NCBI RefSeq assembly: GCF_005233515.1
Contig: NZ_QFZZ01000006.1
Location: 124,001-188,000 of the forward strand
Source of the DNA: Pseudomonas sp. CFBP13508
GTDB taxonomy: Bacteria > Pseudomonadota > Gammaproteobacteria > Pseudomonadales > Pseudomonadaceae
DNA: 64,000 bases
Reading direction: 5' to 3'
Below are positions 54,333 to 62,058 of this stretch, piece after piece (positions within the stretch are counted from its first letter, which is position 1; each line of letters begins with the position of its first letter). The position numbers and the translations under genes were made by a program. The notes under the pieces were generated by a model that searched no databases, was not told where the DNA came from, and was given only the letters and a program-made list of their open reading frames with translations.

Positions 54333-54677
54333 ATGACTATCAAACAGGAACCGATGCACGCAGGTGAATTCCTGCTGTCCGAGGGCGCCGGCACGATCTC
54401 GCGCGAAGCGATCAATGTCGCGGCGGGTCCAGCATTGTGGCCGGGACAAATTCTCGGGCTGGTGACCGCCACCGGCGAATTCGCACCGTACGAACCTACT
54501 GCAGAGGACGGCACTGAAAACGCTGTCGCCATTCTGTACGGCCCGCTCGGTGAATCCGACGTGGTGCGTCGCGGTCGCGCCGTGGTGCGGCTGGCCGAGG
54601 TCAGCGAAGCGCACTTGACCGGCCTCGATCTGGCCGCTGAGAAAGCCTTGGCCGCACATTCGCTGATCGTCCGCTAA
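54333..54677 (+). CDS. Head decoration protein (lambda gpD-like)
   Basis: A 114-residue protein starting MTIKQEPMHAGEFLLSEGAG. Decoration proteins bind the outside of the expanded capsid and stabilise it; the family core here is AGPALWPGQILGLVTATGEF with a beta-rich remainder. AGGAG at 54321-54325 favours the ATG at 54333 over that at 54327. A terminator follows before the capsid gene. Confidence 0.87.
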   Translation: MTIKQEPMHAGEFLLSEGAGTISREAINVAAGPALWPGQILGLVTATGEFAPYEPTAEDGTENAVAILYGPLGESDVVRRGRAVVRLAEVSEAHLTGLDLAAEKALAAHSLIVR

Positions 54678-54699
54678 AGCATTTCCCTCTTTATTTTGC

Positions 54700-54722
54700 A
54701 TCCCGCCGCGTGCGGGATTTTT
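54700..54722 (+). terminator. Intrinsic terminator before the major capsid gene
   Basis: ATCCCGC (54700-54706) pairs with GCGGGAT (54712-54718), loop CGCGT, then TTTTC. It lies between decoration and capsid genes and could change their expression ratio or need antitermination. Confidence 0.8.
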
Positions 54723-54740
54723 CGTTTCTGGAGAGTACCC

Positions 54741-55736
54741 ATGGCCGATATCGCCATTTTTGACGACGAAGCGTTTACCGTTACCGCGTTGACCGCTGCA
54801 CTCAATGATCAACCGTACCTGCCAGGGCGCATCAGCGCCTTGGGCCTGTTCCGCGAGGAAGGCATCACCACCCTGACCGTGCAGATTGAAAAGGACGGTG
54901 ACACCCTGGCACTGGTGCCCGCTGGCGAGCGTGGTGGTTCTGGCCTGGTGGTTGCGGCCAGCAAGCGCAACCTGATCCCGTTCAACACCGTGCATCTGCC
55001 TGAGCGCTTCACCATCAAGGCCGACGAGATCCAAGGCATCCGTGCCTTCGGCACTCGCACTGAACTTCAGGCAGTGCAGGACGTGGTCAATGCACGGCTG
55101 GCTAAGGCGCGGCGCCAGTTGGATGCCACGCACGAATTCCAGCGTATGGGCGCACTGAATGGTCAGATCCTCGACTCCGATGGCAAAACCGTGCTGCTGG
55201 ATCTCTATGATCGCTTCGGTGTGGAGCGCCAAAAGTTGTCCATGGGGCTGGCGGATGCGGGCACGGAACTGCGGGTCAAGTGCGGTGAAGCGCTGGACAT
55301 GCAGGAAGACGCGCTCGGCAGCGTGACCAGCACCGGTTCTCGCGCCTTCTGCGGCAAGAACTTCTGGAACAAGCTGATCGTTCACAAGTCGGTCAAAGAG
55401 ACCTACCTCAATAGTCAGCAGGCAGCGGCTCTGCGCGGTGATGCTCGTGAAAGCTTCGAGTTCGGCGGCATCATCTGGGAGCGCTACCGTGGCAAGGTGG
55501 CCGGCGTGTCGTTCGTGCATGACGACAAGGCGCTTCTGGTTCCGGAAGGCGTGCCGGATCTGTACATCTCGGTGTTTGCGCCGGCTGACTACATGGAAAC
55601 GGTCAACACCCAGGGCATTCCGTACTACAGCATGATCGAGCCGCTGCCCTTCAACAAAGGCATGGCCGGTGAAGCACAGTCCAACCCGCTGCACCTGTGC
55701 ACCCGACCACGTGCGCAGGTCCTGCTGGAACTCTGA
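54741..55736 (+). CDS. Major capsid protein E (lambda gpE family)
   Basis: A 331-residue HK97-fold capsid protein of the E family: MADIAIFDDEAFTVTALTAA, then a core with VPERGGSGLVVAAS-type beta strands, LPERFTIKADEIQGIRAFGT and a C-terminal RPRAQVLLEL. GGAG at 54730-54733 precedes the ATG. The number of lambda-like head genes around it (W, B, C, D, E) supports the call. Confidence 0.9.
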   Translation: MADIAIFDDEAFTVTALTAALNDQPYLPGRISALGLFREEGITTLTVQIEKDGDTLALVPAGERGGSGLVVAASKRNLIPFNTVHLPERFTIKADEIQGIRAFGTRTELQAVQDVVNARLAKARRQLDATHEFQRMGALNGQILDSDGKTVLLDLYDRFGVERQKLSMGLADAGTELRVKCGEALDMQEDALGSVTSTGSRAFCGKNFWNKLIVHKSVKETYLNSQQAAALRGDARESFEFGGIIWERYRGKVAGVSFVHDDKALLVPEGVPDLYISVFAPADYMETVNTQGIPYYSMIEPLPFNKGMAGEAQSNPLHLCTRPRAQVLLEL

Positions 55737-55738
55737 TC

Positions 55739-56059
55739 GTGGGCTTTCGCGACCTGATCGCCGAGGTCGACGCGGTGGTGTTCGAAACGCTGGGCGACAC
55801 TGCACGGATCGAAGGTCGCGACGAGCCAGTGTTCGGCATGTTCGCCGCACCCTGGCTGCAACCCAAGTTCGGCAAGCTCAACACCGGGTTGCGCGAGCCA
55901 CGCTTCGAGATCCGTGTCAGCGATTCGCAAGGTCTGGAGCAGGGCATGCTGGTCAGCGTCGATTTGCCTGCCTTGGATGGTGGAGGTGACTACGACCTGA
56001 TTCAGCTCGAACCGAGCGGTGACGGCCTGGTCGCTCTGATTCTGAGGTTGCGCCCATGA
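55739..56059 (+). CDS. Head-tail attachment protein (lambda FII-like)
   Basis: A 106-residue protein from the GTG at 55739, starting MGFRDLIAEVDAVVFETLGD and containing APWLQPKFGKLNTGLREPRF. It is beta-rich, of the size and in the place of FII, which sits at the head-tail interface. It overlaps the next gene by 4 bases. Confidence 0.75.
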   Translation: MGFRDLIAEVDAVVFETLGDTARIEGRDEPVFGMFAAPWLQPKFGKLNTGLREPRFEIRVSDSQGLEQGMLVSVDLPALDGGGDYDLIQLEPSGDGLVALILRLRP

Positions 56060-56721
56060 GTGTCGGCAGCTATTTCAAACCCTCGGCGGGGGGCGGGATG
56101 ATCTCCATCCAGTCCTCGGCCGCAGACTTTCAGGCATTCCAGGACTTTGCCAAGGTGGTACCGAAAGCGGCTGCGGCGGCGCATCGGCGCGCGATCAACA
56201 AGACGTTGGGTTGGTTGCGCACGCACATTGCCCGAGCGGTCAGCCGGTCGGAGCGCATTGCTGTTGCGGCGGTGCGTCAGCGGTTGCGCAGCTATCCGGT
56301 TTCCGGCGGGGCTGCGAGCGGCAAACTGTGGTTCGGTTTGAACGCCATCGAATCCAGCCGGATCGGCCGGGCTCGGCAAAGCGGCAGCGGCGTGTCAGTA
56401 GCGGGGCGGCGCTACCAAGGGGCTTTCCTCAAGAAGGTCTACGGCAACAAGCCCGACATCTGGATCCGCACAGCCAGCAAGCATTTCAACGCGGACGACT
56501 ACCCCGACAGCACGGTGTCACCTGGTCGCGGGCCGAGTTCGGGTTGGGTCGCCGAAAACGGCAGTCGTTTCCCGCTGGCTAAGGCCAAGGTATCGCTTGA
56601 GCAAGCCCGGCCGCACTTCGACAGCTGGGTGAAAAAAGCGGATGAGCGCCTGCTGGAGATCCTTAAGCAGGAACTCAACTTTGAGCTGCAAAAATACCTC
56701 AAGAGGATCGGCAATGTCTGA
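56056..56721 (+). CDS. Minor tail protein Z-like (GPZ family)
   Basis: A 221-residue protein with VPKAAAAAHRRAINKTLGWL (about 36-55), a basic stretch and a C-terminal helical KKADERLLEILKQELNFEL. This pattern is that of the prophage minor tail protein Z family, which in lambda helps join head and tail. It is between the FII-like and U-like genes, in lambda order. Confidence 0.85.
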   Translation: MSVGSYFKPSAGGGMISIQSSAADFQAFQDFAKVVPKAAAAAHRRAINKTLGWLRTHIARAVSRSERIAVAAVRQRLRSYPVSGGAASGKLWFGLNAIESSRIGRARQSGSGVSVAGRRYQGAFLKKVYGNKPDIWIRTASKHFNADDYPDSTVSPGRGPSSGWVAENGSRFPLAKAKVSLEQARPHFDSWVKKADERLLEILKQELNFELQKYLKRIGNV

Positions 56722-57226
56722 GGAACCGTTCAGCCTGGACCAGCTTTATCGGGCCGTAGAACAGCATGTGCGTATCCACTTGCCTGGCGTGCAAGCAGTA
56801 ACAGCCTGGCCAGACATTAAGGATCGCGTGTTGCTGCCAGCGGTGTTTCTGGAGGTGTCCGAGATCGAGCCGGGTACCGATATCGGTACCGGCGAAACCT
56901 CGCTGGTCTGCAAGTTCGAGGCTCGGATCATCGTTGACCCGATCAAGCCGCACCATCACCAACAGGCCGTGCAATTGGCGACGCAGTTGGCGGTGCTGCT
57001 GCGCGCGCAGACGTGGGGGTTAGCAGTTGAGCCTGCCGAGTTTGTGCAATCGCTGCAGGACTGGACCCAGCCGCACCTGGATGGATACACGGTGTGGCTG
57101 GTGGAGTGGACTCAGCAGGTTTATCTCGGCGTTGAGGAATGGCCGTGGCGGGACGAACCACCGGGAACGTTGGTGTTGGATCTTGATCCGGGTGACGGAC
57201 CATTCAAACCCGAGGATCTGCCGTGA
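56714..57226 (+). CDS. Tail-terminator-like protein (U-like position)
   Basis: A 170-residue protein from the ATG at 56714 (MSEEPFSLDQLYRAVEQHVR). The middle has alternating beta strands (LLPAVFLEVSEIEPGTDIGT, then LVCKFEARIIVDP) and the rest is mixed. Size and place fit a tail terminator or neck protein of the lambda U type, but the sequence match is not evident to me. It overlaps gpV by 4 bases, the junction between lambda-like and P2-like modules. Confidence 0.6.
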   Translation: MSEEPFSLDQLYRAVEQHVRIHLPGVQAVTAWPDIKDRVLLPAVFLEVSEIEPGTDIGTGETSLVCKFEARIIVDPIKPHHHQQAVQLATQLAVLLRAQTWGLAVEPAEFVQSLQDWTQPHLDGYTVWLVEWTQQVYLGVEEWPWRDEPPGTLVLDLDPGDGPFKPEDLP

Positions 57227-57789
57227 GCTACGCAAGCGCCCAGCATGACCGCATGATCGCGGGAGCGGTAAAGGCTTGCTACGTGGTTGCGGTGGATCTA
57301 TCAGCTTCGCCGCCGGTATGTCGCGTGTCGGACGGCAGTGAATGGGTCAGCGCTTGGGTGCGCTGGCACAGCATCGCAGCGGGCAAGGCCAGGCACTGGC
57401 GGGCACCGTCATTGGGCGAACAGGGCAGTTTGATCAGTCCCAGCGGCGACGTGGCGCAAGGCACGTTTGTTCCTGGCCTGTATGGCAATGCCGGACCGCC
57501 GCCAGACAACCGCGATCATGTTGAGGTCTGGCGCTTCGATGATGGCGGCTCGCTGATCTACGACTGGCAGGCTAAGAGCTACACCATCACTCTGCCGAGC
57601 GGTACGGTCACCATCAAAGTGGCCAGCACGGAAGCGGTCGTAACCGATAGCGCGGTGAACGTGACCGCCGGCAACATCAATCTGAAAGCGGCGGTGATGA
57701 TCGACGGTGCGCTACACGTTACCAAGGGCATCACCAGCGCCGGTGCGATCATTGACGCCACCGGCAACAGTAATCACCACACGCATTAA
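57223..57789 (+). CDS. Baseplate spike protein gpV
   Basis: The tail spike that pierces the outer membrane. The 188-residue protein has an N-terminal OB-like part (VDLSASPPVCRVSDGSEWVS), the conserved LGEQGSLISPSGDVAQGTFV and a C-terminal repetitive beta-helix (SYTITLPSGTVTIKVASTEA, repeats of V-x-V). It ends in NSNHHTH, the histidine-rich tip expected to hold a metal ion. First gene of the P2/R-pyocin-type tail module. Confidence 0.92.
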   Translation: MSYASAQHDRMIAGAVKACYVVAVDLSASPPVCRVSDGSEWVSAWVRWHSIAAGKARHWRAPSLGEQGSLISPSGDVAQGTFVPGLYGNAGPPPDNRDHVEVWRFDDGGSLIYDWQAKSYTITLPSGTVTIKVASTEAVVTDSAVNVTAGNINLKAAVMIDGALHVTKGITSAGAIIDATGNSNHHTH

Positions 57790-57801
57790 TTCATTCACGA
57801 C

Positions 57802-57824
57802 AGCCCGCCCAGTGCGGGCTTTTT
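57802..57824 (+). terminator. Intrinsic terminator after gpV
   Basis: AGCCCGC (57802-57808) pairs with GCGGGCT (57814-57820), loop CCAGT, then TTTTC. It comes 12 bases after the gpV stop and 17 before the next ATG. Confidence 0.8.
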
Positions 57825-57841
57825 CATGCCTGGAGAAACAG

Positions 57842-58090
57842 ATGGCCAAGATCGATACGACCGTCACCGAGGTGCAAGCGTCCTCGGAACCGGCAATTGC
57901 ATCCTCACCGCTCTCATCGCCCGAACTCTTGAAATTCCGTGACAAGCTCTACACGTCGCGACTGTTGGTCGTCCCCGGCACTGACCGTTCCTATCCGGTC
58001 GACAAGGCGACGGTCGTGGTGCCGGCCTCCGACATCGAAGCGGTCAGATTCCTGAAAGCCAGCGAAGAATACGAGCCGTTCAAGGAGTGA
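57842..58090 (+). CDS. Hypothetical tail-region protein between gpV and gpW
   Basis: An 82-residue protein starting MAKIDTTVTEVQASSEPAIA; the second half (KFRDKLYTSRLLVVPGTDRS and KATVVVPASDIEAVRFLKAS) appears ordered. GGAG precedes the ATG. In P2 and R-pyocins gpW directly follows gpV, so this is an extra gene. Its stop lies inside the overlap before gpW. A baseplate accessory or regulator role is possible but not shown. Confidence 0.65.
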   Translation: MAKIDTTVTEVQASSEPAIASSPLSSPELLKFRDKLYTSRLLVVPGTDRSYPVDKATVVVPASDIEAVRFLKASEEYEPFKE

Positions 58091-58095
58091 CACCG

Positions 58096-58422
58096 ATGAT
58101 CGGAATGGATCGCCAGACCGGCCTACCCATATCCGGCATCGAGCACCTGCGCCAATCCATTGCCGACATCTTGAGCACGCCGCTGGGCAGTCGTCGGCAC
58201 CGTATGGAATACGGCAGCAAGCTACGGCGGTTTATCGATTTGCCCATCAACGAAGGCTGGAAAAGCGCCGTACAGGCTGAGGTCGCACGCGCTCTCGGGC
58301 GCTGGGAGCCGCGCTTGAAGTTGGATCAGGTGCGCGTCATTTCCGTCATTGGCGGGCAAATCAATTTGCAAATCGTCGGGACGTACCTGGGCGACAGCGT
58401 CACGTTGGAGGTGGCCGCATGA
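58096..58422 (+). CDS. Baseplate assembly protein gpW (gp25-like)
   Basis: A 108-residue wedge protein of the P2 gpW/T4 gp25 family: MIGMDRQTGLPISGIEHLRQ, then LSTPLGSRRHRMEYGSKLRR. The ATG at 58096 has GGAG eight bases upstream and is preferred to the GTG at 58087. It overlaps gpJ by 4 bases. With gpJ and gpI it forms the baseplate wedge. Confidence 0.93.
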   Translation: MIGMDRQTGLPISGIEHLRQSIADILSTPLGSRRHRMEYGSKLRRFIDLPINEGWKSAVQAEVARALGRWEPRLKLDQVRVISVIGGQINLQIVGTYLGDSVTLEVAA

Positions 58423-59300
58423 GTACCGTAGATCTGTCATCGCTGCCAGCGCCGACCGTGCTGGAGCCTCTGGACTTTGAAGAGGTTTATCAGGACGGGC
58501 TGAGCGTGTTTCGCGGGTACATGGGCGGCAACTGGACGGCCGCGCTGGAAAGCGATCCAGTGGTCAAAGTGCTTGAGGTCGGGGCTTACAACAAGGTCGG
58601 CAACCGCGCCCGAGTCAATGATGCCGGCAAGGCGCTTTTACTGGCGCATGCCATTCGCGGCGACCTCGATCACTTGGGCGCAAACGTTAATCTGAAGCGC
58701 CTGGTCATTCAGGCCGAGGATCTGCTGGCGGTGCCGCCGGTGCCCAAGGTCATGGAAGAAGACGACCCGTTTCGCGAGCGCATCCAACTGGCCTATGAAG
58801 GTTTGACCACAGCCGGCCCGCGCAACAGCTACATCCTGCATGCACGCAATGCCTCTGGGCTGGTGGCAGATGCCACGGCGGAGAGTCCGAAGCCTTGTTA
58901 CGTTACGGTCACGGTGCTGGGGTTGGACGGGGAAGGCGAAGCGCCGCCGGAGCTGCTGGCGACTGTGGCCGCTGCGCTGAATGACGATGACGTGCGGCCG
59001 GTCGGTGATCGGGTGACTGTGCAGAGCGCAGAGGTGATCCGCTACGAGATTGACGCCATTTTGCACATGGCCAGCGCGGGTCCAGAAGCGGACGCCAGTT
59101 TGGCGGAGGCGAAAAGCCGCTTGGCAGCCTGGATCAATCCACGCAAGCGGCTGGGCGTCGAGGTCGCCCGCTCGGCTGTTGACGCTCAGTTGCACGTTGC
59201 CGGAGTTGCCCGGGTTGAGTTGGTCGGGTGGCAGGATCTGGCCCCGACCAAGGCTCAAGCGGCTTTCTGTACGAGCTACAACGTGAGGCTGGCGGTCTGA
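58419..59300 (+). CDS. Baseplate assembly protein gpJ
   Basis: A 293-residue P2 gpJ-family wedge protein with LEPLDFEEVYQDGLSVFRGY near the N-terminus, the conserved AYEGLTTAGPRNSYILHARN and VTVLGLDGEGEAPPELL, and a C-terminal RLAAWINPRKRLGVEVARS. It is between gpW and gpI in the P2 order. Confidence 0.93.
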   Translation: MSTVDLSSLPAPTVLEPLDFEEVYQDGLSVFRGYMGGNWTAALESDPVVKVLEVGAYNKVGNRARVNDAGKALLLAHAIRGDLDHLGANVNLKRLVIQAEDLLAVPPVPKVMEEDDPFRERIQLAYEGLTTAGPRNSYILHARNASGLVADATAESPKPCYVTVTVLGLDGEGEAPPELLATVAAALNDDDVRPVGDRVTVQSAEVIRYEIDAILHMASAGPEADASLAEAKSRLAAWINPRKRLGVEVARSAVDAQLHVAGVARVELVGWQDLAPTKAQAAFCTSYNVRLAV

Positions 59301-59301
59301 T

Positions 59302-59910
59302 ATGAAAAGTCTCCTACCGCTCAACAGCACGCAACTGGAACGGGCCATGGAGGCCGCGTTTTTCGAAAAGACGATTGTCCCTCTGCGCGACCTCTACAAC
59401 GCTGATACCTGCCCGGTGCATTTGTTGCCGCACCTGGCATGGGCGTGGTCAGTGGATCGCTGGGACTACCGCTGGACGGAAGCAACCAAGCGCGCGGCCA
59501 TCAAGGCGTCGTACTACATCCACAAGCACAAAGGCACCATCGGCGCGTTGCGCCGGGTGGTCGAGCCGCTTGGCTACCTGATCGAGATTGTCGAGTGGTT
59601 CAACACGGTGCCCGAGGGAGTGCCGGGTACATTCGCGCTGAAGGTCGGGGTGCTGGATACCGGCATCACCGAAGAAATGTATCAGGAGCTTGAGCGCCTG
59701 ATTGACGATGCCAAGCCCGTTACCCGGCAACTGACCGGGCTGGCAATCAGCCTGGAAACGCAAGGCGATTTGAATATCGCCGTGTCCCTCTATGAAGGCG
59801 ACGAAATCGACGTTTACCCGCCCGTCATGCGTGACATTGAGGTCACTGGCAGCTTTGGCGTGGTCGGCCGCGAACACACCATAGATACCCTGGACGTTTA
59901 TTATGATTGA
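59302..59910 (+). CDS. Tail protein gpI
   Basis: A 202-residue P2 gpI-family baseplate protein that connects wedge and fibre. It has MKSLLPLNSTQLERAMEAAF, LLPHLAWAWSVDRWDYRWTE and the KGTIGALRRVVEPLGYLIEI box. It starts 2 bases after gpJ and overlaps the fibre gene by 8. Confidence 0.92.
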   Translation: MKSLLPLNSTQLERAMEAAFFEKTIVPLRDLYNADTCPVHLLPHLAWAWSVDRWDYRWTEATKRAAIKASYYIHKHKGTIGALRRVVEPLGYLIEIVEWFNTVPEGVPGTFALKVGVLDTGITEEMYQELERLIDDAKPVTRQLTGLAISLETQGDLNIAVSLYEGDEIDVYPPVMRDIEVTGSFGVVGREHTIDTLDVYYD

Positions 59911-61519
59911 TGCGAATTCGCAGTTTTTCGCGATCCTTACAAATGTGGGAATGGCCAAGCAGGCGAACGCCGACGCGCTCGGCATTCCCTGGCTGATCAC
60001 GCAAATGGGCGTGGGGGATGCCAACCCGAACGGGCTGGCCGATCCGCCCAACCCGGTGCCGGCGGCAGGTCAGACCAAGCTGCTCAACGAGTGGCGCCGA
60101 AAGCCGCTGAACCAACTGAAGATCGACCCGGTCAACCCGGCGGTAATCATCGCCGAGCAAATCATTCCGGCCGATGAGGGCGGTAAGTGGATTCGCGAAA
60201 TCGGCCTCTACGATGCAGACGGCGATCTGGTGGCGGTGGCCAACTGCGCGCCGAGCTTCAAGCCGCTGCTGTCGCAAGGCTCGGGCCGCACGCAAATTGT
60301 GCGCATGAATTTCATCGTCACCAGTACCGGCAACATTCAGCTCAAGATTGACCCGGCGATTGTGCTGGCCTCGCGGGCCTACGTCGATGCGGCGATTCTG
60401 GAAGTGCTGCCGAAGAACAAGGCGGCAGGCCAATACACCCGCGTCAAGGTCAACGATCGCGGCGTGTTCGTGTCGGGTGATAACCCGGAAACGCTGGCTG
60501 GGATGGGCATTAAGGACACCTACACCAAAACCGAAATCGAGGCGATGATTGCGCAAGCCTCGGCTTTGCCGGTCGGCGCGACAGTGGCGTTTCCGCTGGA
60601 CAAGGTGGCGCCGGGTTTTCTGGAGCTTGATGGCAGCGTTAAGAGCATTGCTGTCTATCCAGATCTGGCGGCGTTCCTCGGCACGGCGTTTAACAAGGGA
60701 GACGAGGGTGCCGGTAATTTCCGCCTGCCGGAATCGCGCGGCGAGTTTCTGCGCGGCTGGGATCATGGGCGCGGTGTAGATGTTGATCGGGCAATTGGTA
60801 GCAGTCAGCTTGATGCCTTGCAGAACATTACCGGCCAATATGCTGCTAACAACGGCGTACAGCTCGCGGCTACAGGAACGGTGTTAGGCGCTTTCATTGC
60901 GACGGCGAATGGCGGGACACAGCTTCCGAACGGAACTGCCTCCTCCGGCGTGATCAATATGACGTTTGACGCTTCCAGGGTGGCGCGAACTGCTAACGAA
61001 ACGCGCGGCCGTAACTTGGCGGTAATGTGGTGTATTAAGGCGTGGAACGCACCAATCAATCAGGGAAATATTGACGTTGCTGCACTCGCGGCTCTAGCGA
61101 CGCAGGCCACGGAAATAAAGCTGGGTACAGCGAAGATCGCCACGCAGGTGCAGACCGATGCGGGCACCGATGATGCTACGATCGTGACGCCGAAGAAGCT
61201 GCGCTGGGGATTCTCGATTCTGAAAGGTCAAAATGGCTATATCGTCTTCCCGTCATGGCTGGGCGGGATAATCATTCAGTGGTTGACCAACAATACAGGG
61301 CAAATTTCCCAAGGGTTTGCAGAGGATGTAACCGGGCCTTGGACGCTAGCATTTCCCAATGCGTGCTGGCATGTGATCGGCAGTACGGGCAAGTCAAATA
61401 ATGGTAATGGCTTCGCAACCTGCCGTATTGATAACTTCACACTGCTCAGTGTCAGCTCTAGCACCTATGCCCACATTACCGGCTGGGTGGCTCGTAAAAT
61501 ATTTGCTATCGGAAATTGA
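59903..61519 (+). CDS. Tail fibre protein with collar domain
   Basis: The likely receptor-binding protein, 538 residues. Residues about 1-155 form the DUF3751-type attachment domain (MIDANSQFFAILTNVGMAKQ … LLNEWRRKPLNQL). A collar domain follows (about 230-300, GATVAFPLDKVAPGFLELDG and GNFRLPESRGEFLRGWDHG). The C-terminal section (about 435-538, GYIVFPSWLGGIIIQWLTNN) is a Gp53-like fibre tip. The tip decides host range and is the part most likely to vary among relatives. Confidence 0.9.
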   Translation: MIDANSQFFAILTNVGMAKQANADALGIPWLITQMGVGDANPNGLADPPNPVPAAGQTKLLNEWRRKPLNQLKIDPVNPAVIIAEQIIPADEGGKWIREIGLYDADGDLVAVANCAPSFKPLLSQGSGRTQIVRMNFIVTSTGNIQLKIDPAIVLASRAYVDAAILEVLPKNKAAGQYTRVKVNDRGVFVSGDNPETLAGMGIKDTYTKTEIEAMIAQASALPVGATVAFPLDKVAPGFLELDGSVKSIAVYPDLAAFLGTAFNKGDEGAGNFRLPESRGEFLRGWDHGRGVDVDRAIGSSQLDALQNITGQYAANNGVQLAATGTVLGAFIATANGGTQLPNGTASSGVINMTFDASRVARTANETRGRNLAVMWCIKAWNAPINQGNIDVAALAALATQATEIKLGTAKIATQVQTDAGTDDATIVTPKKLRWGFSILKGQNGYIVFPSWLGGIIIQWLTNNTGQISQGFAEDVTGPWTLAFPNACWHVIGSTGKSNNGNGFATCRIDNFTLLSVSSSTYAHITGWVARKIFAIGN

Positions 61520-61526
61520 GGCCAAC

Positions 61527-61955
61527 ATGAAGCGCTATTACAGCCAAACCACCGGATGCACTTATCTGCATGGGCTTCATACTTCGATGCCAGCGGACGC
61601 GGTCGAAATTTCTGATGCTTTGTGCGAATTGGTTATCAGCAATCCTCCGTCCGGTAAGATCCGAGCGCACGACGAGAAGGGTTTGCCCTATCTAATCGAC
61701 GCTCCGGCTCCTGTGGATGATCTGGAGTCTCTGGAGCGAGCATGGCGCGACGGAGAGCTATCTGCGGTGCTGTGGATGCGCGAGCGCCACCGTGACCAGC
61801 TCGAGATTTCCGAGGTAACCACGCTGACGGCGGAGCAATTCAACGATCTGCTGGTTTACATGCAGGCCCTGCGTGACTGGCCGCAATCGCCAGATTTTCC
61901 GGCGGTAGAAAATCGTCCAATTGCGCCGGACTGGATCGCCGGCCAAACCCAATAA
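61527..61955 (+). CDS. Tail fibre assembly chaperone
   Basis: A 142-residue protein from the ATG at 61527, 7 bases after the fibre stop. The N-terminal half (MKRYYSQTTGCTYLHGLHTS) is typical of the tail-fibre assembly chaperones, and the C-terminal LWMRERHRDQLEI … LTAEQFNDLLVYMQALRDWPQ is the phage tail assembly chaperone domain. It should help fold and trimerise the fibre just upstream. Confidence 0.85.
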   Translation: MKRYYSQTTGCTYLHGLHTSMPADAVEISDALCELVISNPPSGKIRAHDEKGLPYLIDAPAPVDDLESLERAWRDGELSAVLWMRERHRDQLEISEVTTLTAEQFNDLLVYMQALRDWPQSPDFPAVENRPIAPDWIAGQTQ

Positions 61956-61984
61956 ACGCCCCGCACTGACGGGGCGTTTTCTTT
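61955..61984 (+). terminator. Intrinsic terminator after the fibre chaperone
   Basis: AACGCCCCG (61955-61963) and CGGGGCGTT (61970-61978) form a stem with loop CACTGA, followed by TTTTCTTTT. It ends the baseplate-fibre transcript at the chaperone stop. Confidence 0.85.
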
Positions 61985-62013
61985 TCCGTTACGCGTAACA
62001 CGAACACCCTCAC

Positions 62014-62037
62014 AGCCTCGCTCATGCGGGGCTTTTT
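62014..62037 (+). terminator. Second terminator before the sheath gene
   Basis: AGCCTCG (62014-62020) pairs with CGGGGCT (62027-62033) with one G-U pair, loop CTCATG, then TTTTT. It is in tandem with the previous terminator and lies 22 bases before the sheath ATG. Confidence 0.75.
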
Positions 62038-62058
62038 CGTTTCTGGAGACTGACCCTT

